Below are positions 9,351-18,309 of a DNA stretch of 64,000 bases, piece by piece. The notes beneath the pieces were generated by a model that had not been told where the DNA came from, did not search any database, and saw only the letters and a list, made by a program, of their open reading frames with translations. Every line of letters begins with the position of its first letter. The stretch's first letter is position 1. The DNA comes from an uncultured Bacteroidia bacterium (GTDB taxonomy: Bacteria; Bacteroidota; Bacteroidia; Bacteroidales; F082). Location of the stretch: the NCBI GenBank assembly GCA_902800965.1, contig CADCGK010000005.1:124001-188000 (forward strand), written 5' to 3'. The position numbers were made by a program, and so were the translations under genes.

Positions 9351-10916
9351 ATGAAACTTTCCATAATAACCGTAAACCTAAACAACCGAGATGGCCTTCA
9401 AAAGACCATTGATAGCGTCATTTCCCAAACCTTCAAGGATTTTGAATGGATTGTGATTGATGGTGGTAGCACCGACGGAAGCAAGGAGCTTATTGAGCAA
9501 TATGCAGAGCATTTTTCCTATTGGGTGAGCGAGCCAGATAAGGGCATATATAATGCCATGAACAAAGGCATTAAAGTTGCTAAAGGTAAGTATCTTCTCT
9601 TCCTAAATTCAGGAGACGGATTGTGTGATGAAGCGGTAATTGATGATTTTTATAGTTTTGATGCAGCCGAGGATGTCATTGCTGGCAATATTATAGTAGA
9701 TGATTCGATTTATAATGTGAGATTTTCTCCAGACGAGCAAGAAATTGACTATCAATTTATGTGTGATAGTACGGTGCTTCATCCGTCCTCTTTTATTAAA
9801 AAAGAGTTATTTGAAAAATACGGTTATTATGATGAATCATTAAAAATAGTATCTGATTGGAAATTCTTTTTTATATGTCTAATACAACATTCGTGTACGT
9901 ATCGTAAATGGGAAAGAAGTATAACGAATTTCAACACCAATGGGATAAGTGAGAATCCAAAGTGGATTGGGGTTTTGGAGAGTGAGCGGAAAAAAGTTAG
10001 AGCTGAGATTTTACCACGTGTTTATCGGACTTATTCACATTTGAACGAGCAAAATGCAACATTAAAAGCATCTTTGGCAATAACCCCGGCGCAAAAGGTC
10101 GGTTTTTTCTTTTCGAAAGTAGGACGAAAAATATCGAGTTTAGCATGCATAATCTATTTGAAACTGAAAGGTCGGCATGGCAGAAAATTGTTAAAAAGTT
10201 CTAAAGAAGAAAAAATAATAGTTTCACTAACTAGTTGGAAGAGGCGTATTGATAATGTTCCGCTTGTTATTGAAAGCATATTGCATAATACGATAAAGCC
10301 GGCAATGATCGTATTGAATTTGTCTGAAGAAGAATTTCCAAGAAAAGATGAAGATTTGCCTTCAACTATTAATGAATTGGCAGAAAAAGGAATAATTGAG
10401 ATTATCTGGACACCGGGGAATCTAAAAGCATTCAAGAAATTCATACCAACTATAAAAAAATATCCTACTGATGCCATTATCGCCATTGATGATGACTTTG
10501 TTTATCCTGATGATTTTATAGAAACTTTTGTTAATAAGCATAAGCAGGTGCCTGGCTCGCCTCTGTCAGGCAATTCATTTCGTGTAAATGGAGTAAATGG
10601 ACATTGCGGTTGTGCTAGTTTGGTTAAATCGGCATATTTTGGAAAATACATTGAAGAACTGATGGATGATAGAATCCTTGATTTAAACATGGATGATGTG
10701 TTCTATGTTTTTTGTGCAGCATTAAACAATGTCCACTATCAGTATGTGGGCAAACTGTTTTACACTAATATGAGGCCGATTCAATCCGTGGGTGGGCTGT
10801 CAGATAATAAGAGAGATGAGGCTAATGAGGCGATGAAGGATTATCTCGTTAAGAAGATAATTGGTAGGTATCATATTGATATGACAAAAATCAATAAACC
10901 TTATTTTAAACTATGA
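9351..10916 (+). CDS. Two-domain glycosyltransferase (GT2 fused to a second GT-like domain)
   Basis: About 521 residues. Residues 1-235 are a standard GT2 domain (LSIITVNLNNRDGLQKTIDS, VIDGGSTDGS, LFLNSGDG). Residues from about 280 onward form a second domain: IIVSLTSWKRRIDNVPLVI, then AIDDDFVYPDDF with an acidic triad, then LNMDDVFYVF. It resembles an uncharacterised glycosyltransferase-like domain of capsule loci. The protein may therefore add two successive sugars. The frame is open 5 codons upstream from a TTG at 9336, but the ATG at 9351 aligns with the start of the GT2 domain. The stop overlaps the next gene by 4 bases. Confidence 0.82.
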   Translation: MKLSIITVNLNNRDGLQKTIDSVISQTFKDFEWIVIDGGSTDGSKELIEQYAEHFSYWVSEPDKGIYNAMNKGIKVAKGKYLLFLNSGDGLCDEAVIDDFYSFDAAEDVIAGNIIVDDSIYNVRFSPDEQEIDYQFMCDSTVLHPSSFIKKELFEKYGYYDESLKIVSDWKFFFICLIQHSCTYRKWERSITNFNTNGISENPKWIGVLESERKKVRAEILPRVYRTYSHLNEQNATLKASLAITPAQKVGFFFSKVGRKISSLACIIYLKLKGRHGRKLLKSSKEEKIIVSLTSWKRRIDNVPLVIESILHNTIKPAMIVLNLSEEEFPRKDEDLPSTINELAEKGIIEIIWTPGNLKAFKKFIPTIKKYPTDAIIAIDDDFVYPDDFIETFVNKHKQVPGSPLSGNSFRVNGVNGHCGCASLVKSAYFGKYIEELMDDRILDLNMDDVFYVFCAALNNVHYQYVGKLFYTNMRPIQSVGGLSDNKRDEANEAMKDYLVKKIIGRYHIDMTKINKPYFKL

Positions 10917-11722
10917 TTCCAAAGATTATTCACTATTGTTGGTTTGGGAAAGGATTGATGCCTCAATCGCAGAAAAAATGTATTGAAGGCTGGAAAAAAC
11001 TGATGCCAGATTATCAATTCATGCTTTGGGATGAGTCGACATTTAATGTCAATATCTGCGATTTTACTGTTGCGGCATATAAGAAAAAGAAATATGCATA
11101 TGTTGCTGATGTGGCCAGATTGTACGCTTTGTCTGAATATGGCGGTATTTATCTGGATACCGATGTTGAGGTGTTTAAACGATTTGATGATTTTTTAAAA
11201 TACGATTTTTTTACAGGAATAGAAATCTATGAGGATTTTTATACTGATCATGTTGCGGAGCGGTATCTTTATTCTGACGGATCGCCTCGGGATCCCGCAA
11301 AAGATGTTCCAAAGTGTGAGATACTTACATCAACGATTGCTAGTTGCCCACATTGCATGGTTATAAATGATTTAAAAGACTACTATTTAAATGTTCGAGT
11401 TACTCAAGATTTGATTGAGGATTTTAGAAAATACATCAATTATGATCGGTTGTTTGCCCGATATCTAGCCCATTATGGTTTTAAGTATGTGGATGCCACC
11501 CAATATTTGGATAATAATATGGTTGTGTTTGGAACTGGAACATTTGGATATATGTGGTCTCCAAATTCAAACTATACGGTGTCATTCCATCATAATGCCA
11601 TGACATGGGATGCTGAGGCATGGTCTAAAGCGCAAAGAAAACGAGTGAAGTTGGATAAGTTGGGCTTGTTACCGTTGTATGAGAGATTTAAACGAATAAA
11701 GAATTCATTGAGAAAAAAATAA
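10913..11722 (+). CDS. GT32-like glycosyltransferase, copy 1
   Basis: Glycosyltransferase of 269 residues with the 'sugar-binding region containing DxD' fold (family of Och1 and capsule transferases). The start MIPKIIHYCWFGKGLMPQSQ is typical. The DxD lies in GGIYLDTDVEVF (about residues 77-88), and ARYLAHYGF and HHNAMTWD follow. First of three paralogues in the locus (others at 11727 and 21677); it is AT-rich whereas copy 2 immediately downstream is not. Start overlaps the upstream stop (ATGA). Confidence 0.88.
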   Translation: MIPKIIHYCWFGKGLMPQSQKKCIEGWKKLMPDYQFMLWDESTFNVNICDFTVAAYKKKKYAYVADVARLYALSEYGGIYLDTDVEVFKRFDDFLKYDFFTGIEIYEDFYTDHVAERYLYSDGSPRDPAKDVPKCEILTSTIASCPHCMVINDLKDYYLNVRVTQDLIEDFRKYINYDRLFARYLAHYGFKYVDATQYLDNNMVVFGTGTFGYMWSPNSNYTVSFHHNAMTWDAEAWSKAQRKRVKLDKLGLLPLYERFKRIKNSLRKK

Positions 11723-11726
11723 CGGT

Positions 11727-12548
11727 ATGATACCAAAAATCATCCATTACTGTTGGTTTGGCAAAGGCTTGATGCCCAAGTCCCAGAAAGACTGCATCAA
11801 AGGTTGGAAGAAATTGATGCCTGATTACCAGATCATGCGTTGGGACGAGTCCAACTTTGACTATACAAAGTATGAGGCATCTAAATACGCCTACGAGGTG
11901 AAGAAATACGCGCTCGTTTCCGATGTGTGCCGATACAATGTGCTGGCCGAGTACGGCGGCATCTATTTGGATACTGACGTGGAAGTGTTCCAACGATTTG
12001 ATCGTTTTTTGGACTGTAACTTCTTCTCGGGCATCGAACTCTATAATGAGTTTGAATCCGAGCATGTCGCTGAAAACTACCTGAATGAAGATGGAACAGC
12101 AAAGGTGTTTGATACCGATGTACCTAGGATGGAAATCCTGACCTCTTCTATGGCATGCGACCCAGGCAATGAGATGATATGCAAGATTAGAGATTATTAT
12201 AACACGGTTGAGGTGGATGCTGAAAAGGCTTTGCATTACCGTGATTGGGTGAATAATGACCGTTTGGTTGCCCGTCATCTAACACACTATGGTTTTCGGT
12301 ACAAAAACGAGACACAACGGCTTGAAAACAATATGGTGGTATATGGTACTGGCATTTTTGGCCATGCTTTTTGCCCTGACGAACGATTCGAGGTTTCCTA
12401 TCATCACAATGCGGCTACTTGGGAAAGCGAAAAATGGAACCGTACACAGAAGATGAGTTTCTTTTTTGATAAAATCGGGCTTCTTCCGGTGTACAAAAGA
12501 TATAAAAAACTGAAGAAAAGAATCAAAAGAGCATTCGTTAAAGCATGA
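11727..12548 (+). CDS. GT32-like glycosyltransferase, copy 2
   Basis: Paralogue of the preceding gene (273 residues) with the same start MIPKIIHYCWFGKGLMPKSQ, DxD in GGIYLDTDVEVF and ending HHNAATWE. Gene order and similarity suggest tandem duplication, or homologous junction of an imported block with a resident gene, because its base composition is clearly less AT-rich than copy 1. The stop overlaps the next start by 4 bases. Sugar specificity unknown. Confidence 0.88.
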   Translation: MIPKIIHYCWFGKGLMPKSQKDCIKGWKKLMPDYQIMRWDESNFDYTKYEASKYAYEVKKYALVSDVCRYNVLAEYGGIYLDTDVEVFQRFDRFLDCNFFSGIELYNEFESEHVAENYLNEDGTAKVFDTDVPRMEILTSSMACDPGNEMICKIRDYYNTVEVDAEKALHYRDWVNNDRLVARHLTHYGFRYKNETQRLENNMVVYGTGIFGHAFCPDERFEVSYHHNAATWESEKWNRTQKMSFFFDKIGLLPVYKRYKKLKKRIKRAFVKA

Positions 12549-13369
12549 TGGGTGGAGTGAAAAGAAAGGTTTCGCATCTCATGCATCCTGTTCAAGGGGA
12601 GATCTGGTGCTTGCATCGTGTGGTTCCTTCTAGAAGCATTTATCCTAGCAATAGGGATTTGGAAATCACACCGGATTTTCTTGAACAGCAGGTGGTGGAG
12701 TATAAAAGCAATGGGTTCTCGTTTGTGACGTTGGATCAGTTGTTGAGCCGTCAATCCTTTTTGCTACCTCAAAAAAGAGTGAATGTTTCTTTCGACGATG
12801 GGTTTAAGGATGTTTATGAGGAAGCATTTCCGATTTTGCGGAAACACAATGTGCCTTTCACACTTTATTTGACAACAGGTTTTCCTGATGGCACTGCGGA
12901 TCTTTGGTGGATCCAATTGGAAAAAGGCAGATCGGTTGATGAATTTGAGAGGATTATGAAGGCCGTTTATGAAAGTGGGAAGCCTATGGCAGAAGAAATG
13001 CATCGTCTGACTCAAACAGATCCGGACAGAAAGCTTTGCCTTGATTTGGCTTTGAATTGGGTTGAGATAAAAGAAATGGTGGATAGTGGTTTGTGTACGG
13101 TGGGTTCTCATACGGTTTCTCATCCGGGACTCGTTCGGATTGATGCGAAAGAGGTTTCCTCAGAATTGCATGAATCAAAACGCGTCATCAAAGAAAAACT
13201 AGGTATTGAGGTTGCTCATCTCTCGTATCCGCATAGTATGCAAGACGAACGCGTTCAACGAATGGTTGCTGAGGCTGGCTATACATCGGCCACCCTCGGG
13301 TACGGTGGAAACGTTCGGAAAGGCGATGATATTTATTGCTTGAATAGGAAGCACATAATACAAGACTAA
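12545..13369 (+). CDS. NodB-type polysaccharide deacetylase
   Basis: CE4-type esterase/deacetylase of 274 residues. The metal/catalytic motif VSFDDGFKD is at about residues 79-87, and the zinc ligands are in VGSHTVSHPGL (about 188-198). AHLSYPH is the third motif. No signal peptide, so it probably acts on a lipid-linked or nucleotide-activated intermediate in the cytoplasm, as seen for other deacetylases inside glycan loci. It could remove N-acetyl groups from a sugar, or be a member with a changed role. Coupled to the upstream transferase by a 4-base overlap. Confidence 0.85.
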   Translation: MMGGVKRKVSHLMHPVQGEIWCLHRVVPSRSIYPSNRDLEITPDFLEQQVVEYKSNGFSFVTLDQLLSRQSFLLPQKRVNVSFDDGFKDVYEEAFPILRKHNVPFTLYLTTGFPDGTADLWWIQLEKGRSVDEFERIMKAVYESGKPMAEEMHRLTQTDPDRKLCLDLALNWVEIKEMVDSGLCTVGSHTVSHPGLVRIDAKEVSSELHESKRVIKEKLGIEVAHLSYPHSMQDERVQRMVAEAGYTSATLGYGGNVRKGDDIYCLNRKHIIQD

Positions 13370-13371
13370 AG

Positions 13372-13914
13372 ATGGTTCCAAAGATTGTATATGGCGATTT
13401 GTATCGGAGCAATGGCAAAACAGGTTTTTGGAACTTGTTGAATACAGCTGTTCGCAAGTTGGATTTCAGGTGGATTGTGCTGTTCAGATGGTATCAAAGC
13501 AAGCGAAAACCTTTCATGTCAAGATGGTTGTTGAGAAGTTGCTCAAGGAAGACGGGAATACAAATAGGGTGGCATGCTAAGATTGGCGAAGGCCTTGTGC
13601 TGGTGCATTGTGGTGATATCGCCGTGAACAACGAGGTGGAGATTGGAAAGAATTGTACCTTGTATCAAGGTGTCACAATAGGTATGGAGTTTAGAGGGAA
13701 AAGACGTGGGAATCCAGTGATTGGCAACAATGTGTGGATTGGTAGTAATGCTTGTGTGGTTGGCAATATTACGATCGGAGACGATGTCTTGATCGCTCCC
13801 TTGTCATTTGTGAATTTTGACGTTCCTTCACATTCTATTGTCGTTGGGAACCCAGGAAGGGTCATTCCAAGGGAAAACGCAACAGAAGGCTATGTTTGTA
13901 ATAAGTTGCAATAG
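13372..13914 (+). CDS. Left-handed beta-helix acyltransferase (CysE/WcaB-like)
   Basis: Serine-acetyltransferase-like protein of 180 residues, likely O-acetylating a sugar of the glycan. Hexapeptide repeats run from about residue 64 on (IGWHAKIGEGLVLVH, VEIGKNCTLYQGVTIG, IGNNVWIGSNACVVGNITIG), ending in HSIVVGNPGRVI. The small N-terminal helical domain differs from true CysE and fits the WcaB/CapG subgroup in polysaccharide loci. Two bases separate it from the deacetylase upstream. Confidence 0.85.
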   Translation: MVPKIVYGDLYRSNGKTGFWNLLNTAVRKLDFRWIVLFRWYQSKRKPFMSRWLLRSCSRKTGIQIGWHAKIGEGLVLVHCGDIAVNNEVEIGKNCTLYQGVTIGMEFRGKRRGNPVIGNNVWIGSNACVVGNITIGDDVLIAPLSFVNFDVPSHSIVVGNPGRVIPRENATEGYVCNKLQ

Positions 13915-13926
13915 TTGGATATAAAA

Positions 13927-14904
13927 ATGCAACAACGTGATGTGACGTTTGACATCATGAAGGGTGTCGGCATTTTGCTGGTTATTGTGTGCCATCTGCT
14001 CGGATGGAATCATCCGTGGCTGGATCGGGTCATTTCGTCCTTTCACATGCCGCTGTTTTTTATTGTTGCGGGGCTTTTTTCGAAATCTTATGTGGATCGA
14101 CCTACAACGAAGACCTGGGTGAAACGCTATTTTGCTCGTCTTTATCCTCCTTTGGCAATTACCCAGTTGCTGATAGTGGCGTGGGCAGTCTTGATTGCGT
14201 TGACGAAGCATGAGGGTTGGGACCCAGTAATTCGAGAATCACTATCTCTATTATGGGCTGATGTGGATGGCCCGATAACACCATGGGGAAAACTAAGTCT
14301 TGGCGTGATTTGGTTTTTGTTGGCACTCTTTGTGGCAAAAACATTGTTGATTCCCTTGTCGCGACTGAAGCAATGGGCAATTCCTGTGTCGTTGGTGGTG
14401 GCTTTTGGAACATTTATGCTACACAAAGTATTCCCTTATTCGATTTGGTGCCTCTCGTTGGGACTGATGGCCTTGCCTTTTGTGACTATTGGATGGTGGG
14501 TAAAGAATCACCCTGTTCCTTTGTGGCTGAAAATTGTGGCAGTGGTTTGTTGGATCGTTGCTATCTGTTTTTCTAGACTGGACATGTATTCATTTACATG
14601 GAATTGTTATCCGTTGGATGTACTAGGTGCTTGTGGTGGTACTTATTGTATTTATTTGTTGAGTGTGGGAATTAAGAAATATTTGAAAATAACTTCAAAA
14701 GTGCTGTCGGCATTGGGAGTATGGTCTTTGGCCATTATGTGTGTCCATTGTTTTGAGATGTATGCACATTTAGGCAACCATGTCAAGGCGCTCGTGGGAT
14801 TTGAGTTTGGCGAATGGTCCATGTTTGCATGGAGGGTGGTGCTGACGTTGGGATTGTCCATGGTGTTGGTTCATATCCCCAAGGTAAAGAAACTATTTAT
14901 ATAG
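13927..14904 (+). CDS. Acyltransferase 3 family membrane O-acyltransferase
   Basis: Integral membrane acyltransferase of 325 residues with about ten hydrophobic segments. The signature start RDVTFDIMKGVGILLVIVCH contains the conserved R/D and the catalytic-type His in the first helix, followed by SFHMPLFFIVAGLFSK. Such proteins transfer acetyl or other acyl groups to sugars (OafA, WcaF-partner and fucose-acetylase types). The frame extends from a TTG at 13915, but the ATG at 13927 starts just before the signature. It follows the soluble acetyltransferase directly, so the glycan may carry at least two kinds of acylation. Confidence 0.86.
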   Translation: MQQRDVTFDIMKGVGILLVIVCHLLGWNHPWLDRVISSFHMPLFFIVAGLFSKSYVDRPTTKTWVKRYFARLYPPLAITQLLIVAWAVLIALTKHEGWDPVIRESLSLLWADVDGPITPWGKLSLGVIWFLLALFVAKTLLIPLSRLKQWAIPVSLVVAFGTFMLHKVFPYSIWCLSLGLMALPFVTIGWWVKNHPVPLWLKIVAVVCWIVAICFSRLDMYSFTWNCYPLDVLGACGGTYCIYLLSVGIKKYLKITSKVLSALGVWSLAIMCVHCFEMYAHLGNHVKALVGFEFGEWSMFAWRVVLTLGLSMVLVHIPKVKKLFI

Positions 14905-14911
14905 ATTTGTG

Positions 14912-15766
14912 ATGAAACAAGCTGTTTTAATAACTGCTTATTGTCAACTGGCATTTCTGAAAGAAATCGTCGGTTTCTTTGACGATCAGTTTGATTTCTA
15001 TATTCATATCGACAAGAAAACCAAAAAAGAGGACTTGTCGTATTTGGATTTGCCGAATGTGAAAGTGTATTCGAGATATCGTGTTCAATGGGGTAGTGAG
15101 AAGCATCTCCGCGCTATCGTTTTTTTGATGAAGGAGGCTCACAAATGTGGCGGTTACTCATACTATCATTTGATTACTGGAAGTGATTATCCCATCAAGT
15201 CTTTGACAAATTTCAAATCCTTTTTTAGTTCAACAAACAAAAATAATTACATAGAATGGTACGATTTGCCTCGTCCGACATGGGTGATGGAGGGCGGCTT
15301 GGAAAGAGTAAAATATTATTGGATTGGGAATACATGGTTTGATATCCGGGGGAAGGTGGGTAAATTTGTTTATAAGTTATTGATGATTCAGCGAAAGTTG
15401 GGTGTTAAACGCAAATTTGTGAAGATGTTTCCTAAATTATATGGGGGTGGTGGCTATTGGAGCCTGACAGATGAAGCCGTTAGTTATTTGGTGAGGACGA
15501 TAAACAATAACAAACTCCTGGGATACATGCGTCATACCCATTGTGCGGAAGAGGTGTTTTTGCATACGTTGCTTTTGAATGCTGAGCAGAAGTTCCCCGT
15601 AGTCAATAATTCAATTAGGTACTCGAAATGGGAAGAAAATGCTAGAAGTCCAAAAGTGTTGGATGAGTCAGATTTTAAAGAAGTGATGTGTTCTGGATGT
15701 TTTTTTGCTAGGAAAATAGATCCAGTTAATTCAAAAAAACTGTTGGTTTTGGTGAATAAATACTAA
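14912..15766 (+). CDS. Core-2/I-branching-type beta-1,6-N-acetylglucosaminyltransferase (GT14)
   Basis: Glycosyltransferase of 284 residues in the GT14 family. The start AVLITAYCQLAFLKEIVGFF is followed by FYIHIDKKT (donor site), YYHLITGSDYPIKS (highly typical GT14 motif) and HCAEEVFLHTLLLN near the C-terminus. Bacterial members usually transfer GlcNAc, Xyl or similar sugars. The preceding in-frame GTG (14909) is less likely than this ATG. It starts the second AT-rich segment of the locus. Confidence 0.88.
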   Translation: MKQAVLITAYCQLAFLKEIVGFFDDQFDFYIHIDKKTKKEDLSYLDLPNVKVYSRYRVQWGSEKHLRAIVFLMKEAHKCGGYSYYHLITGSDYPIKSLTNFKSFFSSTNKNNYIEWYDLPRPTWVMEGGLERVKYYWIGNTWFDIRGKVGKFVYKLLMIQRKLGVKRKFVKMFPKLYGGGGYWSLTDEAVSYLVRTINNNKLLGYMRHTHCAEEVFLHTLLLNAEQKFPVVNNSIRYSKWEENARSPKVLDESDFKEVMCSGCFFARKIDPVNSKKLLVLVNKY

Positions 15767-15772
15767 TTGACG

Positions 15773-17467
15773 ATGAATCGTAATATAAACAATACATTAG
15801 TTTATTCTTTTGATGTGTTTGATACTTGTCTTTGCAGAATATGTGGGAGCTCAATCAATGTTTTTGAAGTCATGTCAAAAGTTATTGCTAAGAAGCTAAA
15901 AACAATAAACAACCAACAGAATGTTAAGCACCTGTGCCAATTATTTGTTTCGTTAAGGGAAGAAGAAAACTATAAAGGAGGTGGGTTGGATGATATTTAT
16001 AATAGATTATTGGAAAGGCTAAAAATTCCTTTTACAAAGGAGGAGTTAATTGATACAGAATTGTCTGTGGAAAATAATATGTTGGTGCCTATCAGAGAAA
16101 CAGCCAATTTAATTGAATCATTGCGTTGTAAAGGGCGGATTGTTTTTATTTCAGATATCTATTTGCCATCCTTGTTCTTAAAAAATACCCTAAAAAAATT
16201 TGGTTTATTTAAAGAAGGGGATGCTATATATGCAAGCGAAGAATGTAAGGCGTGGAAATCTGATGGTTCACTTTTTGATTTGGTAAGTGAAAAGGAAGGA
16301 ATTGCGTTTCGCAATTGGCATCATTACGGGGATCACTACTATAGTGACTATTTAATTCCTCGAAAAAAAGGGATTAAACCTCATCTTTTAAGTTATGGAT
16401 ACATTGGCTATGAATCCCAGTGGTTGCAAGGGTCTCTTTCGTGGCCTTATAAAAGCATTGTTGCTGGGATTAGTAGGGCAATGAGACTTTCATTTTGCAA
16501 TGATAAAGAACAATGTAAATTTGTCGCAGATCTTTCTGCGCCATTGTTGGTTCCGTGGGTATTGAAAGTTTTATCAGATGCTTCGAATAAAGGTATTAGC
16601 AATATTTTCTTTTGTGCTAGAGATGCACATTCGGCATTTCATGTTGCGAAAACTGCATCGGCTTTATTTCCGAAGATTAAAATACATTACTTATTTGTTT
16701 CCAGGCAGTCGATCTATAATCAAACTAAAAACTTTTTGGATTATTTAGAAAGTGTTGGAATGTTGTCAGAAAATAATGTAGCTGTGGTAGATCTAGTTTC
16801 AACTGGGAAAAGTTCGATTGTTTTTAATGATATAATTAGACACAATGGGGGTAAGCCGGTTACATTTTATTATTTATATCGTTGTAATATTTCATCAGAA
16901 ATTCATATTAATAATGCCTCGTCTCTTAATGATATTGTTGAAATAGAATCGTTGTATGCTCTCTGTAAGGTGCCCAATTGGGCAAGATATTCTGGGGTGA
17001 GAATATTTTTTGAGATACTATTCACACTGAACTATCATAAAAAAACAATTGGATATCAGAAGCGAGGTTGTCAGGTGCTTCCGATATTGGGAGAAGATGA
17101 TACGGATTCTTGGTCAATGCCATCTGTAAGAGAAAAAAAGTCTTATAATGATAAATTGTTGACTTTTTTTACGGAAGCGCTTATCAAGACAGAATCAGTA
17201 GATTATTATAATGAAATATTACAGAACTTGTCCCTTCCTACTTGGGAGTCTTTTATTGAATTCCCTAAGAGGGAATATCTGGATTATCTTCATGAATTAA
17301 AAATTAACGGGAAACATTTTGTGGATGTAAACTTGCCTTTTAGGAAGACAAAATCTGAATGGATTCGGGGTGGTCATGTTTTCTCTTTACCAAGAAGATT
17401 TGCCGATAAATGGTTTAATTACTATATTTGGCTAAAAAGAAATGTGTCTCGTCGGAGGTCATTTTGA
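15773..17467 (+). CDS. HAD-superfamily protein with large C-terminal domain (COG5610-like)
   Basis: Protein of 564 residues. The N-terminal third carries HAD phosphatase motifs: SFDVFDTCL (motif I, about residues 11-19), FISDIYLP (motif II) and HYGDHYYSD (motif IV). A long alpha/beta C-terminal domain contains NIFFCARDAHSAF and NVAVVDLVSTGKSS. Similar proteins accompany glycosyltransferases in many capsule and O-antigen loci, where a phosphatase or phosphotransferase role on a sugar-phosphate is suspected but not shown. The most AT-rich gene of the locus. The in-frame TTG at 15767 is rejected in favour of the ATG. Confidence 0.75.
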   Translation: MNRNINNTLVYSFDVFDTCLCRICGSSINVFEVMSKVIAKKLKTINNQQNVKHLCQLFVSLREEENYKGGGLDDIYNRLLERLKIPFTKEELIDTELSVENNMLVPIRETANLIESLRCKGRIVFISDIYLPSLFLKNTLKKFGLFKEGDAIYASEECKAWKSDGSLFDLVSEKEGIAFRNWHHYGDHYYSDYLIPRKKGIKPHLLSYGYIGYESQWLQGSLSWPYKSIVAGISRAMRLSFCNDKEQCKFVADLSAPLLVPWVLKVLSDASNKGISNIFFCARDAHSAFHVAKTASALFPKIKIHYLFVSRQSIYNQTKNFLDYLESVGMLSENNVAVVDLVSTGKSSIVFNDIIRHNGGKPVTFYYLYRCNISSEIHINNASSLNDIVEIESLYALCKVPNWARYSGVRIFFEILFTLNYHKKTIGYQKRGCQVLPILGEDDTDSWSMPSVREKKSYNDKLLTFFTEALIKTESVDYYNEILQNLSLPTWESFIEFPKREYLDYLHELKINGKHFVDVNLPFRKTKSEWIRGGHVFSLPRRFADKWFNYYIWLKRNVSRRRSF

Positions 17468-17481
17468 ATAGTTTTATGATA

Positions 17482-18309
17482 ATGAAGCCAAGAGTTTCAA
17501 TTCTCATGCCTGTCTACAATACGGCTCCCTATCTCCGAGAGGCGATGGACAGCATGCTGTGCCAAACCTTCCAGGATTTTGAGCTGATTGTGCTTGATGA
17601 TTGTTCGCCTGATAACGCGGAGGAGATATTGGATGCTTATGACGATCCCAGAATCGTGAGATATAAAGGGGAGAAAAATGTCGGCTTGTCGAATGTGCTG
17701 AATGTCGGCATAGGGATGGCTAGAGGAAAGTACATTGCTCGCATGGACAGCGATGACATTTCATTACCACAGCGGCTTCAGGTCCAGGTCGAGTATTTGG
17801 AAACGCACCCCGATATTGATTTGGTTTCGGTAGGTATGCGGCTTTTTGGTGCCAAGGAAGCAACATGGATTAGGGAACTCAATCCCGAGAAAGTGAAGAT
17901 TGAAGCCATGTTTCATTCACCGGTGCTTCATGCTTCCAGCGTTTGGAGAAAAGATGCTTTTGAAAAACAAGGGCTCCGTTTCCGTCAGGAGATGGTGCCT
18001 GCCGAGGATTATGATTTGTGGGTGAGGGCGATGCTGAGGGGACTGAAATTGGTCAATCTGCCCGAGGTGCTCTATGAGTACCGTATCCATGACGCACAAG
18101 CTACCCTGCAAACCGATAAAACTGCTGCCAAGAGCCGCGAGGTGCAGATGGCTTATCTGCAGGAAGCTTTGCCGTCACTTTCAGACAGCAATAGAGAAGC
18201 CTTTCCAAAGAAACTATGGCCTGTTTTCTTTGCTAATTTGCGTGACGGCTTTTTTGACTGGAAGCAGTTAGCGAAGCGCTTGTATAAAATGAGTAAAAAC
18301 AGAAAATGA
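17482..18309 (+). CDS. Glycosyltransferase family 2
   Basis: GT-A glycosyltransferase, 275 residues from the ATG at 17482 (another in-frame ATG lies at 17476). The start is PRVSILMPVYNTAPYLREAM, LDDCSPDNAEE is the UDP-binding acidic patch, and YIARMDSDDIS the DxD. PAEDYDLWVRAM is the usual acceptor-side motif. An alternative TTG start lies inside the preceding gene and is unlikely. Base composition returns to balanced here after the AT-rich HAD gene. The stop overlaps the next gene by 4 bases. Confidence 0.88.
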   Translation: MKPRVSILMPVYNTAPYLREAMDSMLCQTFQDFELIVLDDCSPDNAEEILDAYDDPRIVRYKGEKNVGLSNVLNVGIGMARGKYIARMDSDDISLPQRLQVQVEYLETHPDIDLVSVGMRLFGAKEATWIRELNPEKVKIEAMFHSPVLHASSVWRKDAFEKQGLRFRQEMVPAEDYDLWVRAMLRGLKLVNLPEVLYEYRIHDAQATLQTDKTAAKSREVQMAYLQEALPSLSDSNREAFPKKLWPVFFANLRDGFFDWKQLAKRLYKMSKNRK

